A stretch of 34,265 nt of DNA from Planctomycetaceae bacterium (lineage in GTDB: Bacteria; Planctomycetota; Planctomycetia; Planctomycetales; Planctomycetaceae): assembly GCA_002722955.1 (NCBI GenBank), contig PBMZ01000132.1:1-34265 (forward strand). The letters are read 5' to 3'. How positions within the stretch are numbered: position 1 is the stretch's first letter; every line of letters begins with the position of its first letter. This document shows, piece after piece, positions 16,422 through 25,030 of the stretch. Below the pieces are notes generated by a model that saw only the letters and a list, made by a program, of their open reading frames with translations, was not told the origin of the DNA and made no database searches. Position numbers and translations under genes: made by a program.

Positions 16422-17153
16422 TCACTCGGCAGTCGCCATGATGGGCTTGCAGTAAGGACAAACCTCGTCGTAGATGATCTTTCCACAACGCTTGCACTCG
16501 CGGGCTCCCACCTTTGGTGGGGCCTTGGTCAAGCGGCGATAGATCAACAAGCCAAACGCAATCGTCACGATGAAAGACATGACGACACCGTTTGTCCCAA
16601 AAGTTTGCAAGAACTGGCCGACCAAAGCGAGACAGCAAACGACGCTCAACGTGATCAGCAGTCGACTCTCACGACGAAACTCAGTTTTTGCCGCTGCGGC
16701 GTTGATCTCTTCAGAGAAGTGATCTCGCAAATACTCTTCCTTGTGATTTGCGATCGTGGCGGCTTCATTAGCGTTGATCGCACACAGAATGCGATGCACG
16801 CTATCGAGAATTCGATAGGTATCATCAAAGTCAAACTCGGATTGATGAGCCCAACGGTTGCGGAATTCACGCAACTCGCTGACAAGACTGCGGTCTGACT
16901 GTTTCAAGTCGTTGCGGAAGACGCTATTCCACTGGTCCCACATGATCGTCAGCAGATTGTGAGCGTCCCATCGGATCGCTTCGTTCGAATTTCGACGTGA
17001 GCGATCGTCACGAAAACTGCGCCGTGCGGCGTCACCCCAATCGTCGTGGTAGATCGCTTTCAGCTTTGTTTCTACGTACGGGTACAATCCTTGCGCGAGC
17101 AAGTCGAGTGCTTTCGTGACTCGGTCTCGAGTGCTTTGCACAAGAGTCTCCAA
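16422..17153 (-). CDS. Membrane-anchored Swt1-like HEPN protein with C-terminal zinc ribbon
   Basis: A 243-aa protein. Residues about 14-125 resemble the Swt1-like HEPN domain: GLYPYVETKLKAIYHDDWG, then a helical core, then LREFRNRWAHQSEFDFDDTYR. The last block holds the R-x4-H nuclease-type motif of HEPN domains (Arg98, His103). Two TM helices follow (about 165-183 and 188-206), then a zinc ribbon with Cys220/Cys223 and Cys232/Cys235. HEPN and ribbon should therefore both face the cytoplasm. The start is TTG at 17153, supported by GGTGAG five bases upstream. The gene is convergent with the ExbD-like repeat gene, with only 20 bp between the stops. HEPN domains of this type occur in RNA-cleaving, toxin and phage-defence proteins; the actual role here is unknown. 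Confidence 0.85.
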   Translation of the reverse strand: METLVQSTRDRVTKALDLLAQGLYPYVETKLKAIYHDDWGDAARRSFRDDRSRRNSNEAIRWDAHNLLTIMWDQWNSVFRNDLKQSDRSLVSELREFRNRWAHQSEFDFDDTYRILDSVHRILCAINANEAATIANHKEEYLRDHFSEEINAAAAKTEFRRESRLLITLSVVCCLALVGQFLQTFGTNGVVMSFIVTIAFGLLIYRRLTKAPPKVGARECKRCGKIIYDEVCPYCKPIMATAE

Positions 17154-17618
17154 ATTAGCTCACCCAAGCAATCAGCACTGAGGTCACCGTCCCAGACTTT
17201 GATGCCTAGCCCGAATTGGGACGACAGAACCTTGATGGATGCTTGCGGGTTGCCACAGCTGTTGCCGAAGAAGAATTGATCTTGAATCAACTATGTTCTT
17301 GCTGGCCCACAAATATAAGTTTACGTGGTGTCGCCCAAATCCTACACAGGGAAAGTGTCAAAAACTCACTATTCGTCAATCTCAATAGTGTGCGGTGTTA
17401 TAATTTATAAATCGCATGCATTGAAACATCCACAAGCGGTCAGTCTGTACGAGTTACACCGCTTATGCAGGCAGGCTTTCGAATTCCGCGGTAAGTTCCT
17501 CCATCGGTGCTGATTGCAAGCATCATCAAGGGTTGTCACAATTCGGGGCGTGCAGTTGGGCGACATCAGCCGGGCGTCTAGTCAGACTGCTTTGCAGGAA
17601 TCTTCTTGAGCAACACGG
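17154..17618. other. 465-bp intergenic region
   Basis: Between the start of the HEPN gene (minus) and a small membrane protein (plus). No coding frame here looks real. An AT-rich patch holds a 7-bp inverted repeat (CACTATT 17367-17373 / AATAGTG 17384-17390) followed by a perfect TATAAT at 17399-17404. No good -35 was seen at the right spacing, so a promoter/operator is only possible. Confidence 0.35.
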
Positions 17619-17966
17619 ATGGAATTCAGCCACTTTCTTTACCGAGTGATCGGGACAATTCCGCTCTATTTGGTAGCGGCCGTTGGGCTCGTCTTATGTC
17701 TCAAGCAAGCCAGCACAAACCCGCGGACGGCAACTCTTGTCGGAATCGCGGTGGTTCTGTTTGTACTGACCGAGCTTTTCTTGCCCGTCATCGTCAACTT
17801 GTTGTTTCAGCGCGTGCTCAATGATTGGATGCCAGGTGATCTCAACATGCGCATCTTGATCAATTCGCTCGTGCTATCGATACCTATGGCAACGGCGTGG
17901 GCACTGATGATCTCAGCCGTATTTCGAACTCAGCCAGAACTAGATACCGAGGGCACGGACAGTTGA
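17619..17966 (+). CDS. Small hypothetical membrane protein
   Basis: A 115-aa protein, not recognised. Three hydrophobic helices are visible: about 9-28 (VIGTIPLYLVAAVGLVLCLK), 38-63 (TATLVGIAVVLFVLTELFLPVIVNLL) and 80-103 (ILINSLVLSIPMATAWALMISAVF), followed by an acidic tail ending DTEGTDS. It stands alone between a non-coding region and a palindrome preceding the kinase gene. The helices and codon pattern support a real gene, although the ribosome site is weak. Confidence 0.7.
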   Translation: MEFSHFLYRVIGTIPLYLVAAVGLVLCLKQASTNPRTATLVGIAVVLFVLTELFLPVIVNLLFQRVLNDWMPGDLNMRILINSLVLSIPMATAWALMISAVFRTQPELDTEGTDS

Positions 17967-17988
17967 TTCAATGTAGCAGCGACCAAAC

Positions 17989-18015
17989 GTAGGACGGATT
18001 ACAAATCCGTCCTAC
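17989..18015. repeat. Perfect 12-bp inverted repeat with 3-nt loop (REP-like)
   Basis: GTAGGACGGATT (17989-18000) and its exact complement (18004-18015) surround ACA. It lies between the small membrane protein and the kinase gene. It could end upstream transcription, but there is no U-run. It shares GTAG...CTAC ends with the palindromes at 12394 and 23437. Confidence 0.85.
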
Positions 18016-18082
18016 TGCATCCACCTTCGGAAAATCGTTTATCGCACACTGTTTCGCAAACTTTGACATTACGGAGAATTAA

Positions 18083-19072
18083 ATGGCACTTGACGTTTAT
18101 GGAGTTGGTAATACGTTATTGGATATTCAAGTTAAGGTCAGTGACGATGTACTGGCCAAGCTGGGCTATGACAAAGGCATTATGACGTTGGTCGATGATG
18201 ATGCTCAAAAGAGTGTGCTCGAGGGACTCGCTGGTCATGACATGAATATATGCGCGGGCGGTTCCGCTGCCAATACGATCATCGGAGTTGCTGGCTTCGG
18301 CGGCTCGACCGGATACGCTGGCAAAGTCGGAAACGATGCCAACGGCGAATCGCTGAAGAGTGACTTGAATCAGCTTGGTGTGGAATTCCGAGTCCCAGCG
18401 ACAGACGGAGGCCAAACGGGCACTTGTGTTGTGCTGATTACCGATGACGCTCAGCGAACAATGCTGACGAATCTTGCCGTCAGCGCAACGTTGTCTCCTG
18501 ATGACATCTGTGAAGACTCCATTCGCCAAGCTCAATGCATCTACATCGAAGGCTATCTGTTCAGCGTCGATGCTCCTCGAGAAGCGGCTTTCCGAGCGAT
18601 CGAGTTGGCGAAGGCTCACAACGTCAAAGTTGCTTTCACGGTCTCCGATCCGTTCTTGATCAACCTGTTCAAGGACCAGTTTTGGGAGTTGATCAAAGGC
18701 CCGGTTGACCTCTTGTTCTGCAACGAAGAAGAGGCCAAGAGTCTCGCCGACAACGACGATCCCGTCGAATGTGCCAAACAGATTCACTCACACGTCGAGA
18801 ATGTTGCCATGACGTTGGGAGCGGATGGCTCGGTGATTATGGATCAGGGTGAGGCACTCAAAATCGCTGGCGTGCCAACGCAGGCTGTCGACACAACCGG
18901 GGCAGGGGATATGTACGCCGCTGGCATCTTGTACGGAATCACCAATTCCCTGACCTGGCGACAAGCTGGAAACTTGGCATCACACGCGTCATCCCGAGTC
19001 GTTTCGCAGTTGGGAGCCCGCCTGCAACAACAATTCACCGCCGACGAGATCGCTCAGATTGTGCAAAACTGA
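18083..19072 (+). CDS. PfkB-family kinase, adenosine-kinase-like
   Basis: A 329-aa ribokinase/PfkB-fold kinase that transfers the ATP gamma-phosphate to a sugar or nucleoside hydroxyl. Seen: the first PfkB signature region, [18 protein letters not shown] followed by [13 protein letters not shown] (about 53-86), and the second signature [16 protein letters not shown] with the catalytic base at Asp276. The small lid region is [20 protein letters not shown] near the N-terminus. Length and the NTIIG pattern fit bacterial adenosine kinase-like proteins better than phosphofructokinase, but substrate is not certain. A good ribosome site (ACGGAGAA) precedes the ATG. No metabolic partner genes are adjacent. 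Confidence 0.9.
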   Translation: MALDVYGVGNTLLDIQVKVSDDVLAKLGYDKGIMTLVDDDAQKSVLEGLAGHDMNICAGGSAANTIIGVAGFGGSTGYAGKVGNDANGESLKSDLNQLGVEFRVPATDGGQTGTCVVLITDDAQRTMLTNLAVSATLSPDDICEDSIRQAQCIYIEGYLFSVDAPREAAFRAIELAKAHNVKVAFTVSDPFLINLFKDQFWELIKGPVDLLFCNEEEAKSLADNDDPVECAKQIHSHVENVAMTLGADGSVIMDQGEALKIAGVPTQAVDTTGAGDMYAAGILYGITNSLTWRQAGNLASHASSRVVSQLGARLQQQFTADEIAQIVQN

Positions 19073-19220
19073 CTCTTGGCGGCGTTTTCCCTTGATCTCT
19101 ATGAAAAACTTGTCGTTAATAGTAATTTTCTTCGATGGGCAGCGAATGACTATCAGGCTGTCTCGACTTTGAGTCACCGGGAACACGCATCAAGATTTAT
19201 TTTCACGAGGGGCTAATTCC

Positions 19221-20135
19221 ATGATTCGACTCATTCTTTCAGCGGCGCTGGTGCTTTCAGTGCTTACGTCCGCACAAGCTCAAGTAAAAATCGCCCACAC
19301 ACCAAAGCGCGAAAAGGGCGACAAGATTCGCTCCGTAGTGACAACGGACACCAAGCAAACGCTCACGCTTGGCGGAATGGATATCAAAACCAATGCCGAG
19401 CAATACATTATCGTCGACGAAAAGGTCATCGACAAAAAGGCCGATGGCACGACGACATCAGAGTCCGGCTTTGACGTCTTTCAAGTGAATTTGGAAACGA
19501 ACGGCATCAAGTTGGAATTCGATAAGGGAGCCAAAGATAAACCCGCACCGATCCCGCAATTCGAGCCGCTGATCAAGCTCTACCGTGCGTTAAGCGAAGC
19601 CAAATGGCACAGCGAAGTCGCGAAAACTGGCAAGATTAACTCGATGAAATACTTGGACGATCCGTTCAACGGTCTGCCAGAAGAAATCAAAAAGGAAGCG
19701 AACGCCGACAAGTTCAAAGAACGCCAGGATCAAATGCTGAAGCGATATCCGGGCAAGGAAGTCAAGAGGGGCGACAAGTGGACTCGCAACGAGATCGCCG
19801 ACTTCGGCGCCGGACAAAAGTTCGAGCTTCAACGAGAATTCACCTACGAGGGAACGAAAGAAGTCGACGGCAAGACCTACGACGTCATCACCTACACAAC
19901 ATCGAAGGTTGATTTCTCCGTCCAAAACAACCCCATGCTAAACGCGTCCGACGTGAAGCTCAAATCGACCGATAAGTCCAAGGGAGAAATCCTCTACGAC
20001 CGCGACTTGCAAGTCATGACAACAACAACCGAGAAACTTCACATCACGGGCACGTTGAAGATCAACGCTAACGGAATGGAATTCGATGGCGAGCTAGACT
20101 TGCTGATCGAATCATCCGCGAAGGTCAGCAAGTAA
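19221..20135 (+). CDS. Secreted hypothetical protein (DUF6263-like)
   Basis: A 304-aa protein with a signal peptide (MIRLILSAALVLSVLTSAQA, cleavage near 20). The mature part is lysine-rich and predicted to be mostly beta-strand. It has regularly spaced polar strands (KIRSVVTTDTKQTLTLGGMD, GKTYDVITYTTSKVDF) and a central turn VKRGDKWTRNE. The layout resembles exported proteins of the DUF6263 type, a weak call. The ATG has a good ribosome site (GAGGGG). It ends 23 bp before a clear terminator. No function can be given. Confidence 0.8.
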   Translation: MIRLILSAALVLSVLTSAQAQVKIAHTPKREKGDKIRSVVTTDTKQTLTLGGMDIKTNAEQYIIVDEKVIDKKADGTTTSESGFDVFQVNLETNGIKLEFDKGAKDKPAPIPQFEPLIKLYRALSEAKWHSEVAKTGKINSMKYLDDPFNGLPEEIKKEANADKFKERQDQMLKRYPGKEVKRGDKWTRNEIADFGAGQKFELQREFTYEGTKEVDGKTYDVITYTTSKVDFSVQNNPMLNASDVKLKSTDKSKGEILYDRDLQVMTTTTEKLHITGTLKINANGMEFDGELDLLIESSAKVSK

Positions 20136-20158
20136 TCTAGCAACGCTGAACTACTGCG

Positions 20159-20195
20159 AAAGCCGCCGCCAATTCCCATTGCCAGCGGCTTTTTT
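20159..20195 (+). terminator. Intrinsic terminator, possibly bidirectional
   Basis: AAAGCCGC (20159-20166) pairs with GCGGCTTT (20185-20192) across an 18-nt loop, followed by further T residues. It lies between the secreted protein gene (plus) and the LRR gene (minus), which converge here. On the minus strand it ends in only three T, so it is best for plus. Confidence 0.8.
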
Positions 20196-20216
20196 GCTTC
20201 TTTGCCGATTGGTTGA

Positions 20217-20951
20217 TCAAGCCTGCGGACGAATAGGCGGTGCCTTTTGATCCTTCCGATCATTGGTTTGCCGTAACTCAAAGAAAAGTTTTAAGTCGGG
20301 ACGTCGTTTCCTAAGTGTTTCGTAGCCCTGCTCTGAAATATCTGTACCTTGCAGCGACAGTCGTTTGAGCGACTTCATCGACACGAGTGCCTCCACGGAT
20401 ACGTCTGTGACCGAAGCATTGCGAATTAGTAACCGTTCGATTTTGGGGAGATTGGAGGCAATGCATGCGACACCCTTGTTGGTGATGCCACCGTCAATCG
20501 ACAGTTGTCGCAATGATTTGATCTGACTGACGGCGCAGATTCCGGGATCAGAAACGCTGGAACCAATGAGATCGAGTGATTTCAGGCGATCCAAGCTCTT
20601 GAGATTCTGTAGACCAGTGCCGTTTATGTAGGGGCTTTTAAGCCAAATTGTTTCAAGTGTCGCCAACTGGCCAACAATTGGCAGGCAATCGTCGCTGGTC
20701 CCGTACAGTTCCAAACTCGTTGTGCGTTGCAACTCGACAAGCAGCTTAAGCCGTGGAATTGCATGGGCATCATCGCGAGTTAGACGCACATAAGCAATAT
20801 CACTGGCGTGTCCTCCCGGTTGGTTGATCATCTCCATGACGCTCCGCACGCGAGCGATTTTGTATTGAATCGTCCCCGCGACGGCAATCACCAAGGCCAG
20901 GATCGCCACAGCCAGAATCTTCACGCAGCCCCACTTTCCTTTGCTCATCAT
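20217..20951 (-). CDS. Leucine-rich repeat protein with N-terminal membrane anchor
   Basis: A 244-aa protein. One N-terminal TM or signal-anchor helix (VKILAVAILALVIAVAGTI, about 9-27) is followed by about five leucine-rich repeats of 22-26 residues (LATLETIWLKSPYINGTGLQNL, LDRLKSLDLIGSSVSDPGI, IKSLRQLSIDGGITNKGV, LPKIERLLIRNASVTDVSV, MKSLKRLSLQGTDISEQGY) and a basic, polar tail. Such RNI-like LRR proteins are common in planctomycetes and act as protein-binding scaffolds. It should be extracytoplasmic. It lies 47 bp after the start region of LRR transcription from the cadherin-like gene on the same strand, so the two may be co-transcribed. Partner unknown. Confidence 0.85.
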   Translation of the reverse strand: MMSKGKWGCVKILAVAILALVIAVAGTIQYKIARVRSVMEMINQPGGHASDIAYVRLTRDDAHAIPRLKLLVELQRTTSLELYGTSDDCLPIVGQLATLETIWLKSPYINGTGLQNLKSLDRLKSLDLIGSSVSDPGICAVSQIKSLRQLSIDGGITNKGVACIASNLPKIERLLIRNASVTDVSVEALVSMKSLKRLSLQGTDISEQGYETLRKRRPDLKLFFELRQTNDRKDQKAPPIRPQA

Positions 20952-20998
20952 CCCCTCCGAAAGAGATTTGAGTACGGCATTAATGAGTCATTGAAAAC

Positions 20999-22671
20999 TC
21001 AACCGAAGCCGTTATTGATTTCGATCGTGGCACCAGAAACAAATATTGATGGATGACTTGTTGGCACATACGCAATAGGCAAGAGCGTCCTCCAAGGATC
21101 CAAGTAGATTAGTTTTTGGCGAATTGTTGGTGTTACCGTTAGCGGACCCATCCCGATGACTTGGCCCCGCGGAAACACCGCGACCCAATTGTGTTGGCCA
21201 CCACCTGGCCAGAACGCTTGAACATCAGTAACCATAAAATGCTTTTTGAGAAGTGGTTTATCATCGATCCGGCTGCTCAGTTCTTTGTGAATTCCTTCCG
21301 CCCAATCCGCACACCAGGGATCGGTGAATTTGTTGGAGTGACCAGTCCAATTTAGCGCCAAGTTACGACTTCCTAGCATTGGCCGTGCTCCGTAATGTTC
21401 TTTCAAGAAAGCGTCAACAGCCCTGATGTACTCGTCGGCAAAGGCATTCACAATAGATGTTCTTTCGGTCTGCGTTAGCGGAATTGGCGAATTACTCGCT
21501 GGGTCCAACGAGGGAACGTTGATCAGTAACGTATTCACTCTATCAACGATCTTTTGCTTAATCTCTTGAAGTCTTGCACGCATCGTTAGTCGAGCCACAA
21601 TTGCTGGCGTCGCTTGCGGCACATGCTTCACGTAAAATTCGCTGTAGTAATAGTAGCGCAATACGCGTTGTGATCTATCAGCTGTGATGCCGACAATTGG
21701 ATTTGTCAATGCTGCGCCGGGTGTCGTTGCCGGAATACTTTCAAGTGAGTAGTACCCCTCAAGTTTCTCAATCGCGGATTTGACGAAACTGGCGTTGGTT
21801 GAGTTAGTAATCTGTAAGTCTGTCGAAGCGTTCGCCCAATCAGCCCACGTTTGTGCCTGCGGAGTTGACGCAGGTGGATTTCCGAAGAAGGCCATTGAAG
21901 AATTGGTAATGTTAGTTGCTAATTCTTCAAATTGAATGTTGGTTACGCTGGTGTCATTGTGTGTGCCATCGCTTACTTGCAGTGACAATGTAATTCCTTC
22001 AACCACTGCTTCTCTCATCAGGATGAGATCCAGATCAGAGAATTCCAGTGTCTCACCTTCCAAAACTGTCCCGTTTAGACTCCATTCGTACGTCAATGGA
22101 TCGGAATTGGGATCCGTCGAGTTGAAGGGGTGAACCTCAATTCCATCGGCCGTTGCGTTGATCGTGATTACCGCCGTCGGGACGTCGGCCGATGGGTCGG
22201 AGTCGAGAGGATCGCTGTCCTCGAGCGGGTCCGTGCCACTGCCAGCGGTGTCTTCCTCGACATCGATGTTGACTGCGGTGACAGCTGCGTTTCCGGCGGA
22301 ATCGGTGACTTGGATATCGATCGCGTAACTACTTGCCGAGTCGTAGTCAAGTATTCCGGCGACAATCAGCGTGCCGGAGGGATCGATCGAAAAGGCGGCT
22401 GTGGGGTCGCCGGCGATGATTTGGTAATTCGTGATGTCGGCATCGGCGTCTTGGGCTTCAATTGTTGCAATCGGTGTGCCGGGTGGTGAGGACTCGCTGA
22501 TGCTGAAGTAATAGCTGCTCGAATCAAAGGTTGGCGCGGACAAGAGTGCCCGACCCTCCACCACCCCAGCCCAGCCCCCCCCCATTTCCCCGTAATTGCC
22601 CTGCGTCGTTTTCGAGTTTCCTTGCGAATGCGCCCTCGTTCGATCGTTAGCAGCAAGTTGCGGATAAGCAT
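20999..22671 (-). CDS. Secreted cadherin-like protein with degenerate LEPR-xLL leader and transglutaminase-like C-terminus; leader out of frame at a G9 tract
   Basis: The intact frame runs 22744-20999 (581 aa, TTG start), but its first ~55 residues look like noise. In the frame starting at ATG 22671, with AGGA eight bases upstream, is a basic leader (MLIRNLLLTIERGRIRKE, then RKRRR) of the kind that precedes LEPR-xLL motifs in planctomycete secreted proteins. It runs into a G9 tract (22575-22583, minus strand), after which the other frame reads VVEGRALLSAPTF, a degenerate LEPR-xLL. One extra G, or two fewer, would join them. Downstream (numbering from TTG 22744): a cadherin-like domain (about 70-165), an Asp-rich linker, a PKD-like domain (about 190-275), and a C-terminal region with Cys478 (DPWCADWAEG), His518 (GGQHNWVAVFPRG) and Asp549 (IYLDPW), in the order and setting of a transglutaminase-like triad. 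As sequenced it may be off, phase-variable, or misread. Confidence 0.75.
22575..22583 (-). repeat. G9 homopolymer tract near the 5' end of the cadherin-like gene
   Basis: Nine consecutive C on plus (G on minus) within a G-rich stretch. Nine G leaves the Shine-Dalgarno-supported leader and the LEPR-like/cadherin part in different frames; ten or seven G would fuse them. Such tracts are prone to slipped-strand change and also to sequencing error. Confidence 0.9.
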
Positions 22672-22787
22672 TGTTCATGTCCTGGTTTTGGGATTCAAAA
22701 GTCAGTACTGTTCGCTCTACTGAACAGGTCGAGTTCCCCGACAAGATCTGGACATGAAATCCATGGCAAAAAATGAAAACTAAAGAT

Positions 22788-23405
22788 TCACCGTTTAGTT
22801 ATGGAGTCAGCATACGATCGTTGGGCGATCACAGCGATCACAGCGGCGAGTATCAGCAGGTGGCCTGTTGATTCGAGTGTTTCTTCGACCTGGACTCGCC
22901 ACATGCGGAATTCGGGAAGAAAACGCCACCATGCTGCGTCGATGGTGACGGCGATGGCATATGTTGAGAATCCGCCCACCAGCAGGCTGATTGGGAGCGA
23001 CCGCTGATAGAATTCGGGAAGTCTCTCGCGAAGAATCGAGCCGGAAACGAACAGCACGATCAAGGCGATGTAGATGCCGGTGCTCGTGCCAACAAAGTGT
23101 AGCTCGCGGCACAGCAGGCTAGCGAACAGGCCAACAAACCAAACGTCGATCAGCCGCTTTCTTAAGGCCGTTGACATCATCGATAGCCAAAGACCGAAGG
23201 CGACGATTGCCGGGCCAATGAATTCTTGAAACTCTTCCTCGACCAACCAACCCGCGCGAGTGTTCAAAGCAGCGAATACCAGCAACACAGCAATCAGCGG
23301 CACGACTAAGATCAATGGATGAAAACGCCTGACGACTTCCAATCCGGTACGCCAGTGCCACTGCAAAGTATACGCCTTAGACGTCGCTGTAGAGCCCGTT
23401 GACAT
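22788..23405 (-). CDS. Hypothetical six-TM membrane protein
   Basis: A 205-aa protein, family not recognised. Six hydrophobic helices are visible: PLILVVPLIAVLLVFAAL, FIGPAIVAFGLWLSMM, VWFVGLFASLLC, GIYIALIVLFVSGSIL, ISLLVGGFSTYAIAVTI and LLILAAVIAVIAQ. The open frame reaches GTG 23435, but this lies inside the palindrome at 23432-23505. ATG 23405, preceded by AAAGGGG, is the better start. It sits between the PrpD-family gene and the cadherin-like gene on the same strand; no functional link is evident. Confidence 0.75.
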   Translation of the reverse strand: MSTGSTATSKAYTLQWHWRTGLEVVRRFHPLILVVPLIAVLLVFAALNTRAGWLVEEEFQEFIGPAIVAFGLWLSMMSTALRKRLIDVWFVGLFASLLCRELHFVGTSTGIYIALIVLFVSGSILRERLPEFYQRSLPISLLVGGFSTYAIAVTIDAAWWRFLPEFRMWRVQVEETLESTGHLLILAAVIAVIAQRSYADSITKR

Positions 23406-23431
23406 CCTTGCCCCTTTACGCGGCGAAGCCG

Positions 23432-23505
23432 CCACCGTAGCTTGACTCTCTGAGTCGAGCTCTGCTGCATAATACTCGACTCAGAGAGTCGAGCTACGAA
23501 GGTGG
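23432..23505. repeat. Large inverted repeat (REP-like cruciform)
   Basis: Inner arms 23437-23459 and 23475-23497 (23 bp, one mismatch) begin GTAGCTTGACTC and end in CTAC. An outer CCACC/GGTGG pair follows, with a 3-nt bulge on the right. Each arm also contains the nested palindrome GACTCTCTGAGTC. It fills the gap between the PrpD-family gene and the membrane protein, both on minus. Confidence 0.9.
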
Positions 23506-23590
23506 ACGCTCTCCATGCGTTTAAATCTAATCAGCCAATCGAATCTGATATCACCGGCACACGGTATCTGTTTTATCAAATCGGTGATAG

Positions 23591-25030
23591 TCAATTTCGC
23601 TGCCACTGATCCAGAAAACTCGTCAGTGACATCGCCATCGTGTTTTGGCGATCTTGACGAAGGTCTATCAATTTAGGCGCGTGATCAGATGAGAAGAGTT
23701 GATCGATCGCCTTGTTGACCTTCTCTATTAGCAACGGCACACCCTCAGCGCGGCGCATGCGGTGTCCGATGGGGAATTTGACTTCGACGCGGTCTGTGCT
23801 TGTGCCGTCGTTGAAGAAGACTTGCACTGCATTCGGGATGGCTCGCTGATTGGGGTCGAGATAATCGATGCTGTATTGTTTGTCTTCGCTGACGACCATT
23901 TTTGAACGCAGCGTATCGATGCGTGGATCGCTGGCCACGTCGTCTTCGTAATCAGCGGCCGAAAGTCGACCGAATAACAACGGGACTGCGATCATGTATT
24001 GCAGACAATGGTCTCGGTCGGCTGGATTGTAAAGAGGTCCCGTCTTGCTGATGATGCGAACCGCGGACTCCTGAGTGGCCACTTCGATGCGTTCGATGTC
24101 ATCGATCCGGTCCTTCACATCGTCGTGAACTTGCAAGGCACACTCGACCGCAGTCTGCGCATGAAACTCGGCCGGAAACGAAATCTTGAACAAGATGTTC
24201 TCGACGACGTACGAACCAAACGGCTGAGAAAGTTGCAGGCTGTTGCCTTTCATCAAAACGTCTTGGAAACCCCACTTCGAAACAGAAAGGGGCGTTGTCA
24301 ATCCAGACTCTCCCGCAAGTACCATCATTGCCAACCGCACAGCTCGGCTAGTGGCGTCGCCGGCGGCCCATGACTTCCGAGACGTCGCGTTCGGCGCGTG
24401 CCGATAAGTTCGAAGGCTTTGACCATCGACAAAAGCGTGGCCCAGCGTGTCCAGAACTTGTTGCCGCGAGGCTCCCATAAGCCGCGCCGCGACGGCAGCC
24501 GACGCGATCTTGACCAGCACAACATGATCGAAGCCAAGCCGGTTGAAGCAGTTCTCGAGAGCTAGCACACCTTGGATTTCGTAGGCTTGGATCAACGCCG
24601 TCAAGACATCGCGAATCGACCATTGTTGGCCAAGATAGCGTGACGAAAAATCGGCTGCCGCGAGGATTGCTCCCAAGTTGTCCGAAGGATGTCCCCATTC
24701 AGCCGCTAGCCAAGTGTCGTTGAAGTCGAGCCATCGAATCGTCGCTCCAATGTCAAAGGCCGCCTTGACGGGATCCAGTTGATGCGGAGTGCCCGGAATC
24801 GGCACTCCATTCGGGACGCTTGTTCCCGTGATCACCGGGCCAAGATGTCGTGTACACGCATCGAAATCCAAAGCCAGCATGGCACAGCCCAGACTGTCCC
24901 AAAGGCAGTGCCAGGCAGTTTCGTAAGCCTCGTCGCTGAAGTTTGTTACGTCGCATACGTAATCTGCGATTGCCTGCAGTTCGGGATCGACGGAGCCTCG
25001 AAGATTGGCGTCAGATTGATTGTTGCTCAT
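23591..25030 (-). CDS. MmgE/PrpD family protein, 2-methylcitrate dehydratase-like
   Basis: A 479-aa protein of the MmgE/PrpD family, whose best known member dehydrates 2-methylcitrate in propionate breakdown. Seen: LQAIADYVCDV near the N-terminus, DSLGCAMLALDF, GTPHQLDPVKAAFDIGATIRWLDFNDTW (with the WLDFNDTW block typical of PrpD), EWGHPSDNLGAILAAAD, KSWAAGDATSRAVRLAMMVLAGESGLT, FPAEFHAQTAVECAL, and ADRDHCLQYMIAVPLL. Length from ATG 25030 (479 aa) is near the 483 aa of E. coli PrpD; the open frame extends to a TTG at 25177, probably not used. No prpB or prpC is in the window, so the pathway role is not supported by context. It is divergent from the gene at 25293. Confidence 0.9.
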   Translation of the reverse strand: MSNNQSDANLRGSVDPELQAIADYVCDVTNFSDEAYETAWHCLWDSLGCAMLALDFDACTRHLGPVITGTSVPNGVPIPGTPHQLDPVKAAFDIGATIRWLDFNDTWLAAEWGHPSDNLGAILAAADFSSRYLGQQWSIRDVLTALIQAYEIQGVLALENCFNRLGFDHVVLVKIASAAVAARLMGASRQQVLDTLGHAFVDGQSLRTYRHAPNATSRKSWAAGDATSRAVRLAMMVLAGESGLTTPLSVSKWGFQDVLMKGNSLQLSQPFGSYVVENILFKISFPAEFHAQTAVECALQVHDDVKDRIDDIERIEVATQESAVRIISKTGPLYNPADRDHCLQYMIAVPLLFGRLSAADYEDDVASDPRIDTLRSKMVVSEDKQYSIDYLDPNQRAIPNAVQVFFNDGTSTDRVEVKFPIGHRMRRAEGVPLLIEKVNKAIDQLFSSDHAPKLIDLRQDRQNTMAMSLTSFLDQWQRN

